Assembly (NCBI RefSeq): GCF_036320965.1
Contig: NC_092251.1
Coordinates: 7,592,001 to 7,656,000 of the forward strand
Reading direction: 5' to 3'
Source of the DNA: Panulirus ornatus
Taxonomy: Eukaryota > Arthropoda > Malacostraca > Decapoda > Palinuridae
Length of the DNA: 64,000 nt
Shown in pieces: positions 53,996 through 64,000 of this stretch. Below the pieces are notes generated by a model, which saw only the letters and a list, made by a program, of their open reading frames with translations, was not told where the DNA came from and did not search any database. The stretch's first letter is position 1, and each line of letters begins with the position of its first letter. Made by a program: the position numbers and the translations under genes.

Positions 53996-54813
53996 CTATC
54001 TACATTCTCACTATATGGCCCTTGAACTGCACAGGACGGGTGTAAAGTGTGAAGTAGTCGGAGACCCCGGATGGTAAAGTAATGTTAAGTGACTTAAACC
54101 TTTTTTCTTAAGTAGAAGTCTATCGAGAGAACAACTTTCAGAAGGTTGTAAAGTAGCAGCGTGGAGTTGCTCGTGTTCAAAGCATTATGAAGTAACTTGG
54201 GTCTGCTTGTAAAGTAAGAATATTAGCAATCTACTTATAAAAGACTTTTAAAGTATCAGTACACAATAAAAGCAGCATAAAGTGCGAGGACTTTACCAAA
54301 AAAAAAACTATCCTTAAAATATCAAAAGACTGTGAAATACTACATCTATTCACCTTTGTAATCAAAAATATAACAGAAGGGTTTCTAATACTCTCTAAAA
54401 AGTATTGAAAAAAAATAGATGAGTTAATTCGCATCAGATAGAGAGAATCACCGACTCTATGTGTAATAAAGTACGTGTTTAATAAAGGTGCAAAAGGGGT
54501 CCACAGCACCAGGTCGCCTCCGCTACCCCATCTGGGCGGGAGGGAAAAAAAAACTTTTCCTTCCTGACCCAACATGCGCGTCGCTAGCGACGTCACGGAG
54601 ACTTATTAGGGAGGAAAAGAAAAAAAATTGCCTGTCTTAATTTCCTGCCCAGGTATTGTGCTGGTCTGATAACAGTCCTGGAGGTTGGAACACCCACCCT
54701 GGGGTACAACGTCAGCAACCCCACACCTCTGCTCTCGCTTGCTGCCCACCCCAAAAAGAAAGTTGAACTATTCTCGATTTTTTTTCTTCTCAGTCGTGAG
54801 TACTTGAAATTGT

Positions 54814-54849
<36 letters not shown>

Positions 54850-55515
54850 CAAAATCTACATAAGAGATCACGTTGCTCATTTACCCCAGGGTTTCAATAC
54901 ACGACCCAAGAAGCTTCAGTTCTCCCCAAAGGTTAGACACACTGTCCCTTGTGGTTCTAGACGACCCTCCCCCCTATCCATCCTCCCCAGGGGGCTAAAC
55001 ACAAGGTCCTCTTTGTCTCAATTCAATTTTCCCTTCTAATGAAAACTGAACAACTACAATTTAGATCATCACCACCTGGCCATTGGAGTAATCGGATGAT
55101 TAAATATTGATCAGCTGATCGAGATATAATCGCCTGAGTAGATCTTTTTGATCAGATGATTAAATCTAATTTTCTAGGGCACCAGGTCATATGACGTCAC
55201 CCTTCTCACCAGCGTGCCTGACCGTGAAGTCTGGCACTCGACAATGGGGCCACGATTGACGTGAGTGCCTGAAGCCATTGGTGGGGGGCAGGTGGCACCT
55301 CGAAGAGCATGGAGGCTCCTCCTGCTGGAGGGTGTGGAAGCGGTACTTTCATGTCTGTGCTCCTGGCGAGTATGTGTTGGTGATAGGCACGCATGTGATG
55401 GTGGAGGTGGCATTCATTTGGTGGTGGAGGGTGTACCTCTTTCGTGGTGGAGGAGGAAGAAGTACCTCTCTCATGTGGTGGCAGTGGAGGAGGAATCACA
55501 AGGCGATATAGCGCT
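53996..55515. other. Unique DNA; AT-rich degenerate repeat and a CA run
   Basis: TAAAGTA words recur every 30-40 bp at 54070-54310, suggesting a decayed array. A CA run of about 15 units lies at 54816-54846. GGTGGTGGAG-rich sequence at 55380-55500 gives long frames on both strands with no splice support. Confidence 0.45.
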
Positions 55516-55516
55516 G

Positions 55517-55517
<1 letters not shown>

Positions 55518-55567
<50 letters not shown>
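55518..55567. repeat. (CT)n microsatellite
   Basis: About 24 CT units. Confidence 0.95.
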
Positions 55568-55568
<1 letters not shown>

Positions 55569-56180
55569 CAGGAAATCTTGAACATGAGGAAAACGAGAGC
55601 AAAGACAATCATCTCACTGATTATCTAATCTTACCACACTAATCTCTCTATGTTTCTGGTCCCTCCCCTCCTCCAGCGAATCGCAAGCATTCTCAAAATG
55701 ACCCATCGGTCAGTTTATATTCCTATGATACTCTATTCTGCCGTCGCCTTCACGTAACCATCCACTCATTACCCAATCTAATTAATGACTTAGCAGATAG
55801 AGGAGGTCAGGGCCGTCATGTGCCGCCCGACACAGGGGTCCTCCACCCTCAAAATAACAAATAACAGCCAAGGGGAAATTTCAACTTCAGAGTTATCATG
55901 ACCGAAGTGGAGGAGGGCGAAGGTTACAGTGACCACGACTGAGGGGTTCACTTATCATCACCAGAGGGGACAGGTTATGGGCGCTAATAAGGGGACGAGG
56001 TTATCGGGCTCGAGGGGAGGGGAGGTCCTCGCTACTCAAGGAGTATAGTCATGGTATTCAGTGAGTTACGTCCTTTGGCGGGCGATGGAGCCATCGTCAA
56101 TAGGGACAAACCCTCAGTCTACAAGTGATGAGCTGATTATTGTCTTTATATGTTTATATGGTAAAGTAAAATGGCCGCTG
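55568..56180. other. No feature seen
   Basis: Unique DNA. Confidence 0.5.
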
Positions 56181-56182
56181 AG

Positions 56183-56612
56183 AGGCTATACAACGACTGA
56201 CACGAGGTGCAGTAGCGCCACTGATGGGTTATACAACGACTAACACGAGGTGCAGTAGTGCCACTGACGGGCTATACAACGACTAACACGAGGTGCAGTA
56301 GCGCCACTGATGGGTTATACAACGACTAACACGAGGTGCAGTAGCGCCACTGATGGGTTATACAACGACTAACACGAGGTGCAGTAGCGCCACTGACAGG
56401 CTATACAACGACTGACACGAGGTGCAGTAGCGCCACTGACGGGCTATACAACGACTAACACGAGGTGCAGTAGCGCCACTGATGGGTTATACAACGACTA
56501 ACACGAGGTGCAGTAGCGCCACTGATGGGTTATACAACGACTAACACGAGGTGCAGTAGCGCCACTGATGGGTTATACAACGACTAACACGAGGTGCAGT
56601 AGCGCCACTGAT
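56183..56612. repeat. 43-bp minisatellite, ten near-identical copies
   Basis: The unit starts GGTTATACAACGACTAACAC and ends GCAGTAGCGCCACTGAT. Ten copies follow at exact 43-bp steps. Variation is limited to GGTTATA/GGCTATA, ACTAAC/ACTGAC, one TAGTG, and ACTGAT/ACTGAC/ACTGACA, so the array is young. Confidence 0.96.
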
Positions 56613-57128
56613 TGGATAAATGCCTCCAGTCGCTACGTTATTAAGACCCAAGCACCAGAGAGGAGGCCAGCTGGCCACATGGGTGCACACCCAGGCTCCT
56701 CATCTCTACATGTACCTCTAAATGAATCACTATATACATATAAGTTCACGTATGTACACGTGTCAGTGTGTGTACGTGTCCATACGAGGTTGGATGTATA
56801 TGTATATGCATGAGTCTACGTATGCATATAGAGACGAGCGTGTGTATTACGTGACGTATGTGTTATCCTCAGGGCGATGTCTGTCTGGACTATATACCTC
56901 CCCGAGGCCGTGAGTGGTTGATGACGGTGGACTCGCGGAGGAGGCGTGAGTGGCCAGCCCTGTGGTGAGGCAGGGCTGCTTTTCCTCCCCCACCGGCCCA
57001 CGTCAGACATGGAGGCACCAACGGCTTCTCGTCAGCGTGCACAGCACACCCACAACATCGCTGGTGTTGGAGCCAATATTTTGCCTGCAGGTGTGAGGGG
57101 TGCGAGAGTATGTGTCTTATCTCATGGA
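56613..57128. other. No feature seen
   Basis: Unique DNA with GTGTACGTGTC and TATGTATATG words near 56750-56830. Confidence 0.45.

Positions 57129-57129
<1 letters not shown>

Positions 57130-57200
<71 letters not shown>
57130..57200. repeat. (AT)n microsatellite
   Basis: About 35 AT units. Confidence 0.95.
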
Positions 57201-57202
<2 letters not shown>

Positions 57203-59158
57203 TTTGTTTGATCTACACTGGTCGTTTACAGTAATTAAATGTAAACAGACCCATATCCATGACCATACCCAAATTAACACAATAACGTATCTAACATTCT
57301 CTTATTCTTCCTATCTCTATCTGTTTATTTACATTCTCTTATTCTTTCTCTTCTCTATCTATCTGTTCGTCTGACCTGTGTCTTCTATCTCTCTAGCCCA
57401 TCTTCCGATCTGAATTTGCCTTATGAAGTCTTCATATGGGAGAAAAAACGAAGTTATGAAATGATTTCAAATGGGAATATATATGTCATAGCGACAGGTA
57501 CAACTGTGCTCTCACGAGCGGCTGAGTGATACTTCTCCTTGCGTCAGAGCGAAGGAGGGAGGAGAGGCTCCCGGAACGCTTCGGCTGAGGCTACTGCAGG
57601 TGGTGGTGCTGGTGTTCGACTCCTCTCTCTTGTATCCGGTTGTTTCTCTGGCATTTCCCTCACAGGAGCCCGACTGGGTGAGAATGTAAGTCCATCTCAG
57701 CATCATTTCGACTTGATTTATTCCCGTATTGTGTTATCTCATCTTCGTCTCAGATCTGGGACCTCAGTTCACCTACATTCACCTGTGGGATCAAGCTGAA
57801 CCTCCTCACCGACAACCACTTACGGTTGTCCATATTCAAGGCCAGAATGAGAGAGTGGAGCATCATCTTTGCCACCATCGACTCTCGTCCCTCACAACAG
57901 CGTATGAGACAGGCACTTACATGCTCGAAGTGGGTCCTCAAAGTCAAAGGTCTTATCATTAAAAGGAAATTACATTTGTGAGTCAATATTATCAGGAGAT
58001 TCAAAGGGTGATTTATGTTCTTAGTCAGGTTCGAGTGTAGAGGCAAATCCGAGAAAATCAGTCATTTTGTGAAGCAAACTTTGCTCCCTCCCTCTCTCTC
58101 TCTCCCTCAATGTGTCTTGAGCGCGTCCCTAACGGATACTTCTAAACAGGGAACTACACTCGCAGTCCTACACCTATTTCAGTGGGTGTACGACAGGGCC
58201 GTCCAGATAGCGCTCGAGGGACGTGAGAGTGTGGAGTCATCTACATAAACCTCTTGACCTACAACTCATGTACTGTACCCGAACGACAGCATCCGTCGAT
58301 CAGGGTCACCCTTCAGCCAGGGCCGAGGACGTGGGGAAGAGGGTGGAGAAGCGTAGGGGGCTGTGGGGGGTAGTCTGAGGAAGGTTGGGAGGGTTTGGGA
58401 GGTGAAGGAGGAGTGGAGAGGGAGCTCTGAGAGAGATAGGGAGGAAGGAGACAAGCATGGGCTGAAGGAGGGGCAGGAGATGAACGCAGAAGGCGTTAGA
58501 GAAAAAAAGAGGGTGAGATGCTGAAAGGGAGAGAGATGAAAGATAGGCGGGAGTAAGTAGGGAGGAAAAGCGTGGGAAGGGACGGCCATGGACTGGCGCC
58601 ATCAGTATGTAACAAGCATCCAACTCATTATACGCAGCGAGTCGGAGTGAGAAAAAAAAAGTTTATATCGTTGTAGTGGAAGCTGTGTGACGCAGAGCAC
58701 GTCCTCCGCTCTCGCCAATGCTCCTGGGGAAGTTTGACGCCCACCCTCCTCACCAGGGAGGGACAGCTACGACCCCCTCACTGCTCCAGGCAACGTATAT
58801 TGGAAATTCTCTGCCACTTCTAAAGTTCATCCTCGGTTTTCCTTACAGTCTAACTAGATCACAGCTTCCCCAGAAAATATAGTTAAGTACAATTTAAATT
58901 CAGTCGTTCTGTATAGATCTTAGGATTATCATACTTCTTCCTCAATCACTTATCGTTCTTCCATTTGTGTCAAGTCTTGTATATTCTCAGATGATGAGTG
59001 ATGTCATAGCCGAAAAGAACCATCGTCTCTAAGACGCCATGTGAGGAAGGCAGGAAGACACAAGATTGAAGACAGCATCACTGTCTGCCTACCAGTGTTG
59101 CTGTGGCTGCCCTAAACCACAACATAGGTTAGGTCCTCAACCCAAACAAATAAATAAA

Positions 59159-59160
<2 letters not shown>
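57201..59160. other. Two kilobases of unique DNA; nothing supported
   Basis: CTATCTATCTG-rich sequence at 57300-57370 and purine-rich GGGAGG sequence at 58330-58560 explain most open frames. No splice-supported exon was found. Confidence 0.45.

Positions 59161-59227
<67 letters not shown>
59161..59227. repeat. (AT)n microsatellite
   Basis: About 32 AT units just before the LINE relic. Confidence 0.95.
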
Positions 59228-59229
<2 letters not shown>

Positions 59230-59259
59230 TGCCACAGAGCGTATGACACTTAACAACGT

Positions 59260-59995
59260 AGGAGCTTGGCAAAGACCCCTGGATCTTCAGGGAGGTAATA
59301 ATGGGAAGACTCCTTCGATGGACTGAGAGTTACATAAGTAGAACAACAGAACGCAAGTCAGCGGAACCTTCTCGAAATGGGTTGAGATCACCAGTGGAGT
59401 ACCGCGGGGTTCGGTCCTAGGACCACTGCTGTTTTTCATCTACGTACGTGATTCACCAGAGGAGCTGAACCCAACATACGATTATGGGTGCTGATGGTGC
59501 CAAGATCATGAGGGAAGTAAAGAATGGTGAGGATTACATCAAAGTCACAAGAGAACTTATATAAACTCAAGTTTGGTCATAGAGAACTAAGAGGGAAGGT
59601 CTAGAAGGGGGGCAACAAAGATGCTATGAGAGTTGAATTACAATGAGAGGTCAGAGGCCATGAATGTGCTAACCAAAGAAGAGAGAGAGAGGTGTAAGTG
59701 ACATGACCTGGTCAGTACCTTTAAGTTACTAAACCAATCTGATCACGTCAACAGTGAACACATGATCGAAATTGCAACCACAGAACAACCAAAGACCACT
59801 ATAAGAAATCAAGCGAGGCGGCATTTTTAAAAGAAAATGGTAAATTATCTTTTCTTTACAGCATCACGCTCGTGAATGACTGGAATAAAGTCAGGTGATG
59901 AGACTGTGAATGCTGACTGTCGACGGAAGTTTAAAAAGTAGTGTGACAGTCGAGAAGGACTAAGAGACAGGGGCCCCACGAGTGTAAAACTCCTT
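59260..59995 (+). mobile_element. Degenerate LINE relic with RT motif and C-terminus (CR1-like)
   Basis: One frame carries SGTFSKWVEITSGVPRGSVL followed by GPLLFFIYV and DSPEELNPTYDYG before a stop at about 59494. SGVP(Q/R)GSVLGPLLF is the conserved reverse-transcriptase core that precedes the FADD box. The catalytic box itself is damaged: GATGGTGCCAAGATCATGAG could be a shifted remnant (DGAKIMRE). Further on, ALNVLTKEERER is followed by CDMTWSVPLSY-type shifted sequence, then HVNSEHMIEIATTEQPKTT, RNQARRHF and VNDWNKV in other frames. This is the normal order for the post-RT part of CR1/L2-type elements. Multiple frameshifts and stops make it inactive. Confidence 0.78.
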
Positions 59996-60965
59996 CACCC
60001 GTCCCGTACAAATAGGTACTGACAGAGACAGACGGTCAGACAGGCTGTGAGAGAAACAAATAGACAGACAGGCAGACACACATGAAAGGGATACGAGTGA
60101 AAAACATATCGACAGAGTGTCGATATGGACGTGCACTCTACCCTACCATTCCTCCCCACTCTCTACTCAACCAACAGCCGACCAGATGGATGCAGAAGGC
60201 GAGACCAGACGAAGCCGCTAGTAGCACAAGCATGTACGTGCGGTGTTGCAGGACAGCAACGCTGGCCCGATGACTGGTCCACTTGAGGCCTTGAGTGATC
60301 GTCATCCTTTTCTACGAACTATCAAGACAAACGCGTGAAGTTAATATCTATCTCCCCACCACCCCAACCTCCTCCTCCTCCACCTTCAGAGAAAACCCCT
60401 GTGTACTCTTCATGTCTTCAGGGGCCTTGATAAAACGCAAGAGAAAATCCGTTCTCAGCCGAAGTAATGGAGCCTTCTGTTGATATATTGATCATCAGAC
60501 ATATCTGATTGATAAGAGGAGATGCCTAGCAGACAAAGGGGTTCTTCAAGGGTGGTGAGGCTCTCGCAGAATCGCAAAACACTGTTGCCAACCGCCTCTG
60601 ACCCCCTGCGTGCACCAAGTGGCTCAGATAATCGAGCACAACACGAGTTTACAACCAAAGGGGATTTTCTTATTTTCTCCGGGTCAGGTAACGTCGTCTC
60701 GTAGACTTCGTCTACTGTTGCTGCGCTAATTAAGGATCGCGGTAGAGGGAGGGATGGATAAAGGGTTGGGGGGGGGGTATAAAGGATAAACATACATTAC
60801 ATAAACATGACTTTTACTTCTTTTTTTTTCCCAACAAGAGACGCAAAGTTCAAGCTCTATGTCATTTTCCAGAAGAGGCGTCTCGAGTTTACCGACTTCG
60901 TTATCCGAGGGTGAGGGGGAGGTGATTTCCTCTGAAGCACCAGACGGAAATGGCCAGTGCTGGGG
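59996..60965. other. Unique DNA; nothing supported
   Basis: CAGACAGG words near 60030-60080. A minus frame of 112 codons at 60793-60455 is not low-complexity but has no splice or family support and may belong to an unrecognised dispersed repeat. Confidence 0.4.

Positions 60966-60966
<1 letters not shown>

Positions 60967-61036
<70 letters not shown>
60967..61036. repeat. (GA)n microsatellite
   Basis: About 34 GA units. Confidence 0.95.
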
Positions 61037-61037
<1 letters not shown>

Positions 61038-61198
61038 GGGAGACATGATATACTATGATGAGATTATCTGTTGGAAAACACTCATTGGGAAGGAAAAACT
61101 GATAACAGTCCTGGTAATCCTTGGCGAGAGTCTTATCTGCCGTTAGAATCCTGTTCGAGATAGAAACGGGACAGTAAAGCCGATGGCATCATTACCTC

Positions 61199-61262
<64 letters not shown>
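61199..61262. repeat. (AG)n microsatellite
   Basis: About 31 AG units, 165 bp from the previous GA array. Confidence 0.95.
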
Positions 61263-61265
<3 letters not shown>

Positions 61266-61398
61266 ACTGAGGGTAAAGTCCTTTTCTCTTGAAATCCATA
61301 GGTGCATCAGCGGACCTCGATCACGCATGGAATTCCCAAACGTGTATTGATTTATATACGTTTGTAGACGTACATGCATGTATATCAAGTATGCATGT

Positions 61399-61400
<2 letters not shown>

Positions 61401-61438
<38 letters not shown>
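61401..61438. repeat. (CA)n microsatellite
   Basis: About 19 CA units. Confidence 0.93.
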
Positions 61439-61440
<2 letters not shown>

Positions 61441-62085
61441 CAACCTGAAAAAAAAGGAAAAATACGACCATTCTCTAACAGCTGCTCTTCCTTAGCTTAT
61501 AAAAAAACCAGGAAAAACTCTCCTTCTGTCGCGCATTTTTTCGAGGTTAATGAATCATACGACTTCCCCTGGCAAATCACCTCCTTCCACCCCTCCCTCA
61601 CCCACACAGCGTCAACGAACGTAGAGGAGTTCGCATCTGCCATCATCAGCAGCCAGTTTATCGTGCCTGCCAGGCTCGCCCTGCGAGCGGTGGCGCAAAG
61701 GGATCATTACACAGATCAAAAAGGCAGGTCTTTGTCAGATCCCCAGAGGGTGGATGGTTATCACGTGGACTATTACATCGCTGGTTTACTCCATGCGTCA
61801 ACTTACGGTTGTTCATAGGGTACATTTGTCTACGAGGAGCTAAAAGTGGGTACAAGATCAGACATTTCATGGCTCATTATTCACAATAAGATACCGTGCC
61901 ATGTCTGGCTAGGCTGGTTTGGAGATATACCAAAAAGCGTTCCATTTTTTGTCACAATGGAAAGCATAAACATCTCCAGATAGCCCGGAGCGCCAGTGGT
62001 GTCTGTAGCCTAACATGAATGAAGTGCACTCCTGCCTTCCTTCCTCATGAACTGGGAGGAAAATTGGGGAGCCACTAACGTCAAG
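61439..62085. other. Unique DNA with an open plus frame
   Basis: Past the CA run a plus frame stays open to 61818 for about 125 codons, with FEVNESYDFPWQITSFHPSL and AGLLHASTYGCS. It has no start of its own, no acceptor I can defend and no recognised family. It may be part of an unrecognised repeat. Confidence 0.25.
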
Positions 62086-62088
62086 CGT

Positions 62089-62500
62089 GTTCTGGGGAGG
62101 GAACGAGAACTGCAATAACCTCCCCAGCTTTTGGAAACGAATGTTTCGCATCAACCCATCATTTCTGGGGAGGGGAGAACTCCACTAACCTCCCCAGCTT
62201 CTGGAAAAGAATGTTTTGCATCGACCCATCATTTCTGGGGAGGGAACGAGAACTGCAATAACCTCCCCAGCTTTTGGAAACGAATGCTTCGCATCGACCC
62301 TTCATTTTTGAGGAGGGGAGAACTCCACTAACTTCCCTAGCTTCTGAGAAAGATTGGTTCGCATCGACCCGTCATTTCTGGGGAGGGAAGAACTCCACTA
62401 ACCTCCCCAGCTTCTGGGAAAGATTGGTTCGTATCGACCCGTCACTTCTTGAGAGGGGAGGACTTCAACAACCTCCCCAGCTACCGGGGGAACTGTCCAA
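62089..62500. repeat. 70-bp minisatellite with a 9-bp hairpin in each unit
   Basis: About six copies start with TTCTGGGGAGGG at roughly 62091, 62162, 62232, 62305, 62375 and 62445. Most units hold CTGGGGAGG and its reverse complement CCTCCCCAG about 17-20 nt apart, so each could form a stem-loop. GCATCGACCC(A/G)TCA joins the units. Confidence 0.93.
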
Positions 62501-62716
62501 AGGAGGTTAAGGGCAATGAATAGGTCAAAATGGACAGGTAGTTCCACAGGGGGAGTGCTGTGGTAACCCCACTAGTCTGTGGTGGACAAGAAAGACCGTA
62601 AAGTACAGATAAGAAAACGGACACCAAGAACACAAATACAACACAAAGGTGAGAAAGGAAAACGAAAAAGGGGGCAAGAGAGAGGCTAAAGTACCTCCTG
62701 ATGCTATTGTGGGGCG

Positions 62717-62717
62717 A

Positions 62718-62784
<67 letters not shown>
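62717..62784. repeat. (AG)n microsatellite
   Basis: About 33 AG units. Confidence 0.95.
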
Positions 62785-62787
<3 letters not shown>

Positions 62788-63255
62788 GTCATATATACAA
62801 CGAAGAGGAAGTGGAGGAAGTAGAAAGGAATAAAGACAACGGAAAATAGATCAAGACATTAAATGAAACCAGAGAAAATGGTGACAAACGGAAGAGTTAG
62901 CTATACAGATCAGAGGAAACACTGAGAACTGAGGAGTCAAGGACGTGCAACAAGCAACGAAACGAGGAAGATGAGAGGCAAATACCAGACCACAGAGGAG
63001 ATAACAGGCAACTGGTTTTACTTTACTGGTGGCGCATGGCAACTCCGGCGCCAGCAGGCGATACCAGCGCCACAAGCGGCCGCAGGAGACATTACTCCTC
63101 ACGATGGCCCAACACAGCCATCGGGACATCATCAATGGTCAGGACTTGAAACGTCCGGGACTATAAACTACACCTCAGCCGAGGTCGTAAGGAGGACACG
63201 CAAAATATGATACCGTCAGGAGAGGACACGGCGACTTAAAAGGTAGAGCGAACAC
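62785..63255. other. No feature seen
   Basis: Unique purine-rich DNA. Confidence 0.45.
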
Positions 63256-63720
63256 ACCACTGGACACTAATTGGAGAGGACATCTTCAGTGAGGGCTACC
63301 ACACCAGATGGGACATCACTTGGGAGGACGTCAACAGGAAAGGACACTAAATAGGAAGGGACATCATTCAGGTCACCAGGAGACGATATAAGTGGGGACA
63401 CCTGTAAAACACCAACTGGAGGGGACACCCCACCTGTCGAACACCAACTGGAGGGGACACCCCACCTGTCGAACACCAACTGGAGGGGACACCCCACCTG
63501 TAGAACACCATCTGAGAGAGAACACCGGCAGAACGCCAGCCAGAGGGGACATTTCCATCTAATGGAGGGGACACCTTAAGAAAACACAAGCATGAAGAGA
63601 CACAAAAGGAAAACAGGATGAAGAGGAGGGGACACCACCTGGAGAGGACATCAAAGAGGACATCACTGCGGGGGGACACCACACGGGACGACATCAGCAG
63701 GGACACCATCAAGGGTGGAA
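63256..63720. repeat. GGACA(C/T)C-rich tandem region with a 32-bp core
   Basis: The core at 63412-63525 has copies of CCAACTGGAGGGGACACCCC at 63412, 63444 and 63476, a 32-bp period. On both sides GGGACATCA/GGGACACCA words recur every 20-35 bp as decayed relatives. Confidence 0.88.
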
Positions 63721-63863
63721 GGACGGTACAGCAGAGGAAGCAGAAACGTCTGCTGGCGCTGCTGTCTGGTCTCACGAGGTGGGATGGTGGGTGAGGGTGG
63801 CGGAGGGGCTAAGTGGAGGTTAAGCAGGTGGAGTGGAGGAGGATGGAGAGTCAAGTGGAAAGA

Positions 63864-63898
63864 AGAAGAAGAAGAAGAAGAAGAAGAAGAAGAAGACA
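63864..63898. repeat. (GAA)n array
   Basis: About 11 GAA units. Confidence 0.93.
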
Positions 63899-64000
63899 AA
63901 GAAGAAAGAAAGGAACAGGTATAGAAAGAAAGGCAAGCAAGAATGAGGATGTTAAGAAGGAAAAGGTGACAGAGAACAGGATGAATAGGGACAAAACACC

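Overview
The window is non-coding, repeat-saturated animal DNA. It looks like an intergenic and intronic stretch of an arthropod genome, most likely a decapod crustacean and possibly a spiny or clawed lobster. This assignment is inference. It rests on the very high density of long (TA)n, (GA)n and (CA)n microsatellites, on about 25 minisatellites, and on dispersed repeats carrying the phrase CGAGGTAGCG next to poly-T or (TA)n, which I associate with decapod genomes. Nothing looks bacterial, viral or organellar. There is no operon, rRNA, intact tRNA or CRISPR array.

Gene content is sparse. The best case is a first coding exon on the minus strand (20398 down to 19862): 179 codons from an ATG, ending at a consensus GTAAGA donor. 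The protein is Ser-rich and charged with a short polyGln, and I do not recognise its family. A possible partner on the plus strand (20743-21069) lies head to head with it. Weaker gene parts are a Ser/Pro-rich possible terminal exon on the minus strand (44216-43824), a 105-nt possible internal exon (6406-6510), a CpG-rich possible 5'UTR exon ending at a CAG|GTGAG donor at 24953, and a TATA/CCAAT promoter-like block ahead of a small ORF at about 3.0 kb. Most other long open frames are translated dinucleotide repeats.

Mobile elements are mainly 5'-truncated non-LTR retrotransposons. Family A has an RT-downstream tail with GHMERM and GRPNWRW motifs and a 3' module ending in poly-A plus (TA)n or (TAA)n. 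It occurs near 13.5, 14.0, 18.5, 40.2, 42.1 and 52.0 kb. Degenerate LINE C-terminal fragments lie at 59.3 and 30.0 kb, an endonuclease-like fragment at 47.0 kb, and a tRNA-derived SINE-like element at 30.4-30.6 kb. Two large foldback (palindromic) structures bounded by (TA)n, at 13.48-13.93 and 43.13-43.81 kb, are the most striking architecture.

Layout: 0-5.5 kb is minisatellites plus TG/CT arrays; 5.5-9.4 kb has CRE and CCAAT motif clusters plus GA/AT arrays; 9.4-13.4 kb is mostly unique; 13.4-19.6 kb is AT arrays, foldback 1 and LINE tails; 19.8-21.5 kb is the gene locus; 21.5-29.8 kb is mostly featureless with one CpG-rich possible first exon; 29.8-30.6 kb is LINE plus SINE; 30.6-39.5 kb is minisatellites and unique DNA; 39.5-44.3 kb is a LINE tail, foldback 2 and a possible exon; 44.3-51.2 kb is unique DNA with a Grainyhead-like motif cluster; 51.2-53.6 kb is the best LINE copy; 53.6-64 kb is minisatellites, one LINE relic and GA arrays.

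I did not find a new biological system that the sequence can prove. The leading oddities are the foldbacks, a perfect inverted pair of CRE sites at 16.04 kb, the Grainyhead-like pair at 47.6 kb, hairpin-bearing minisatellites, and the repeated coincidence of element ends with (TA)n.
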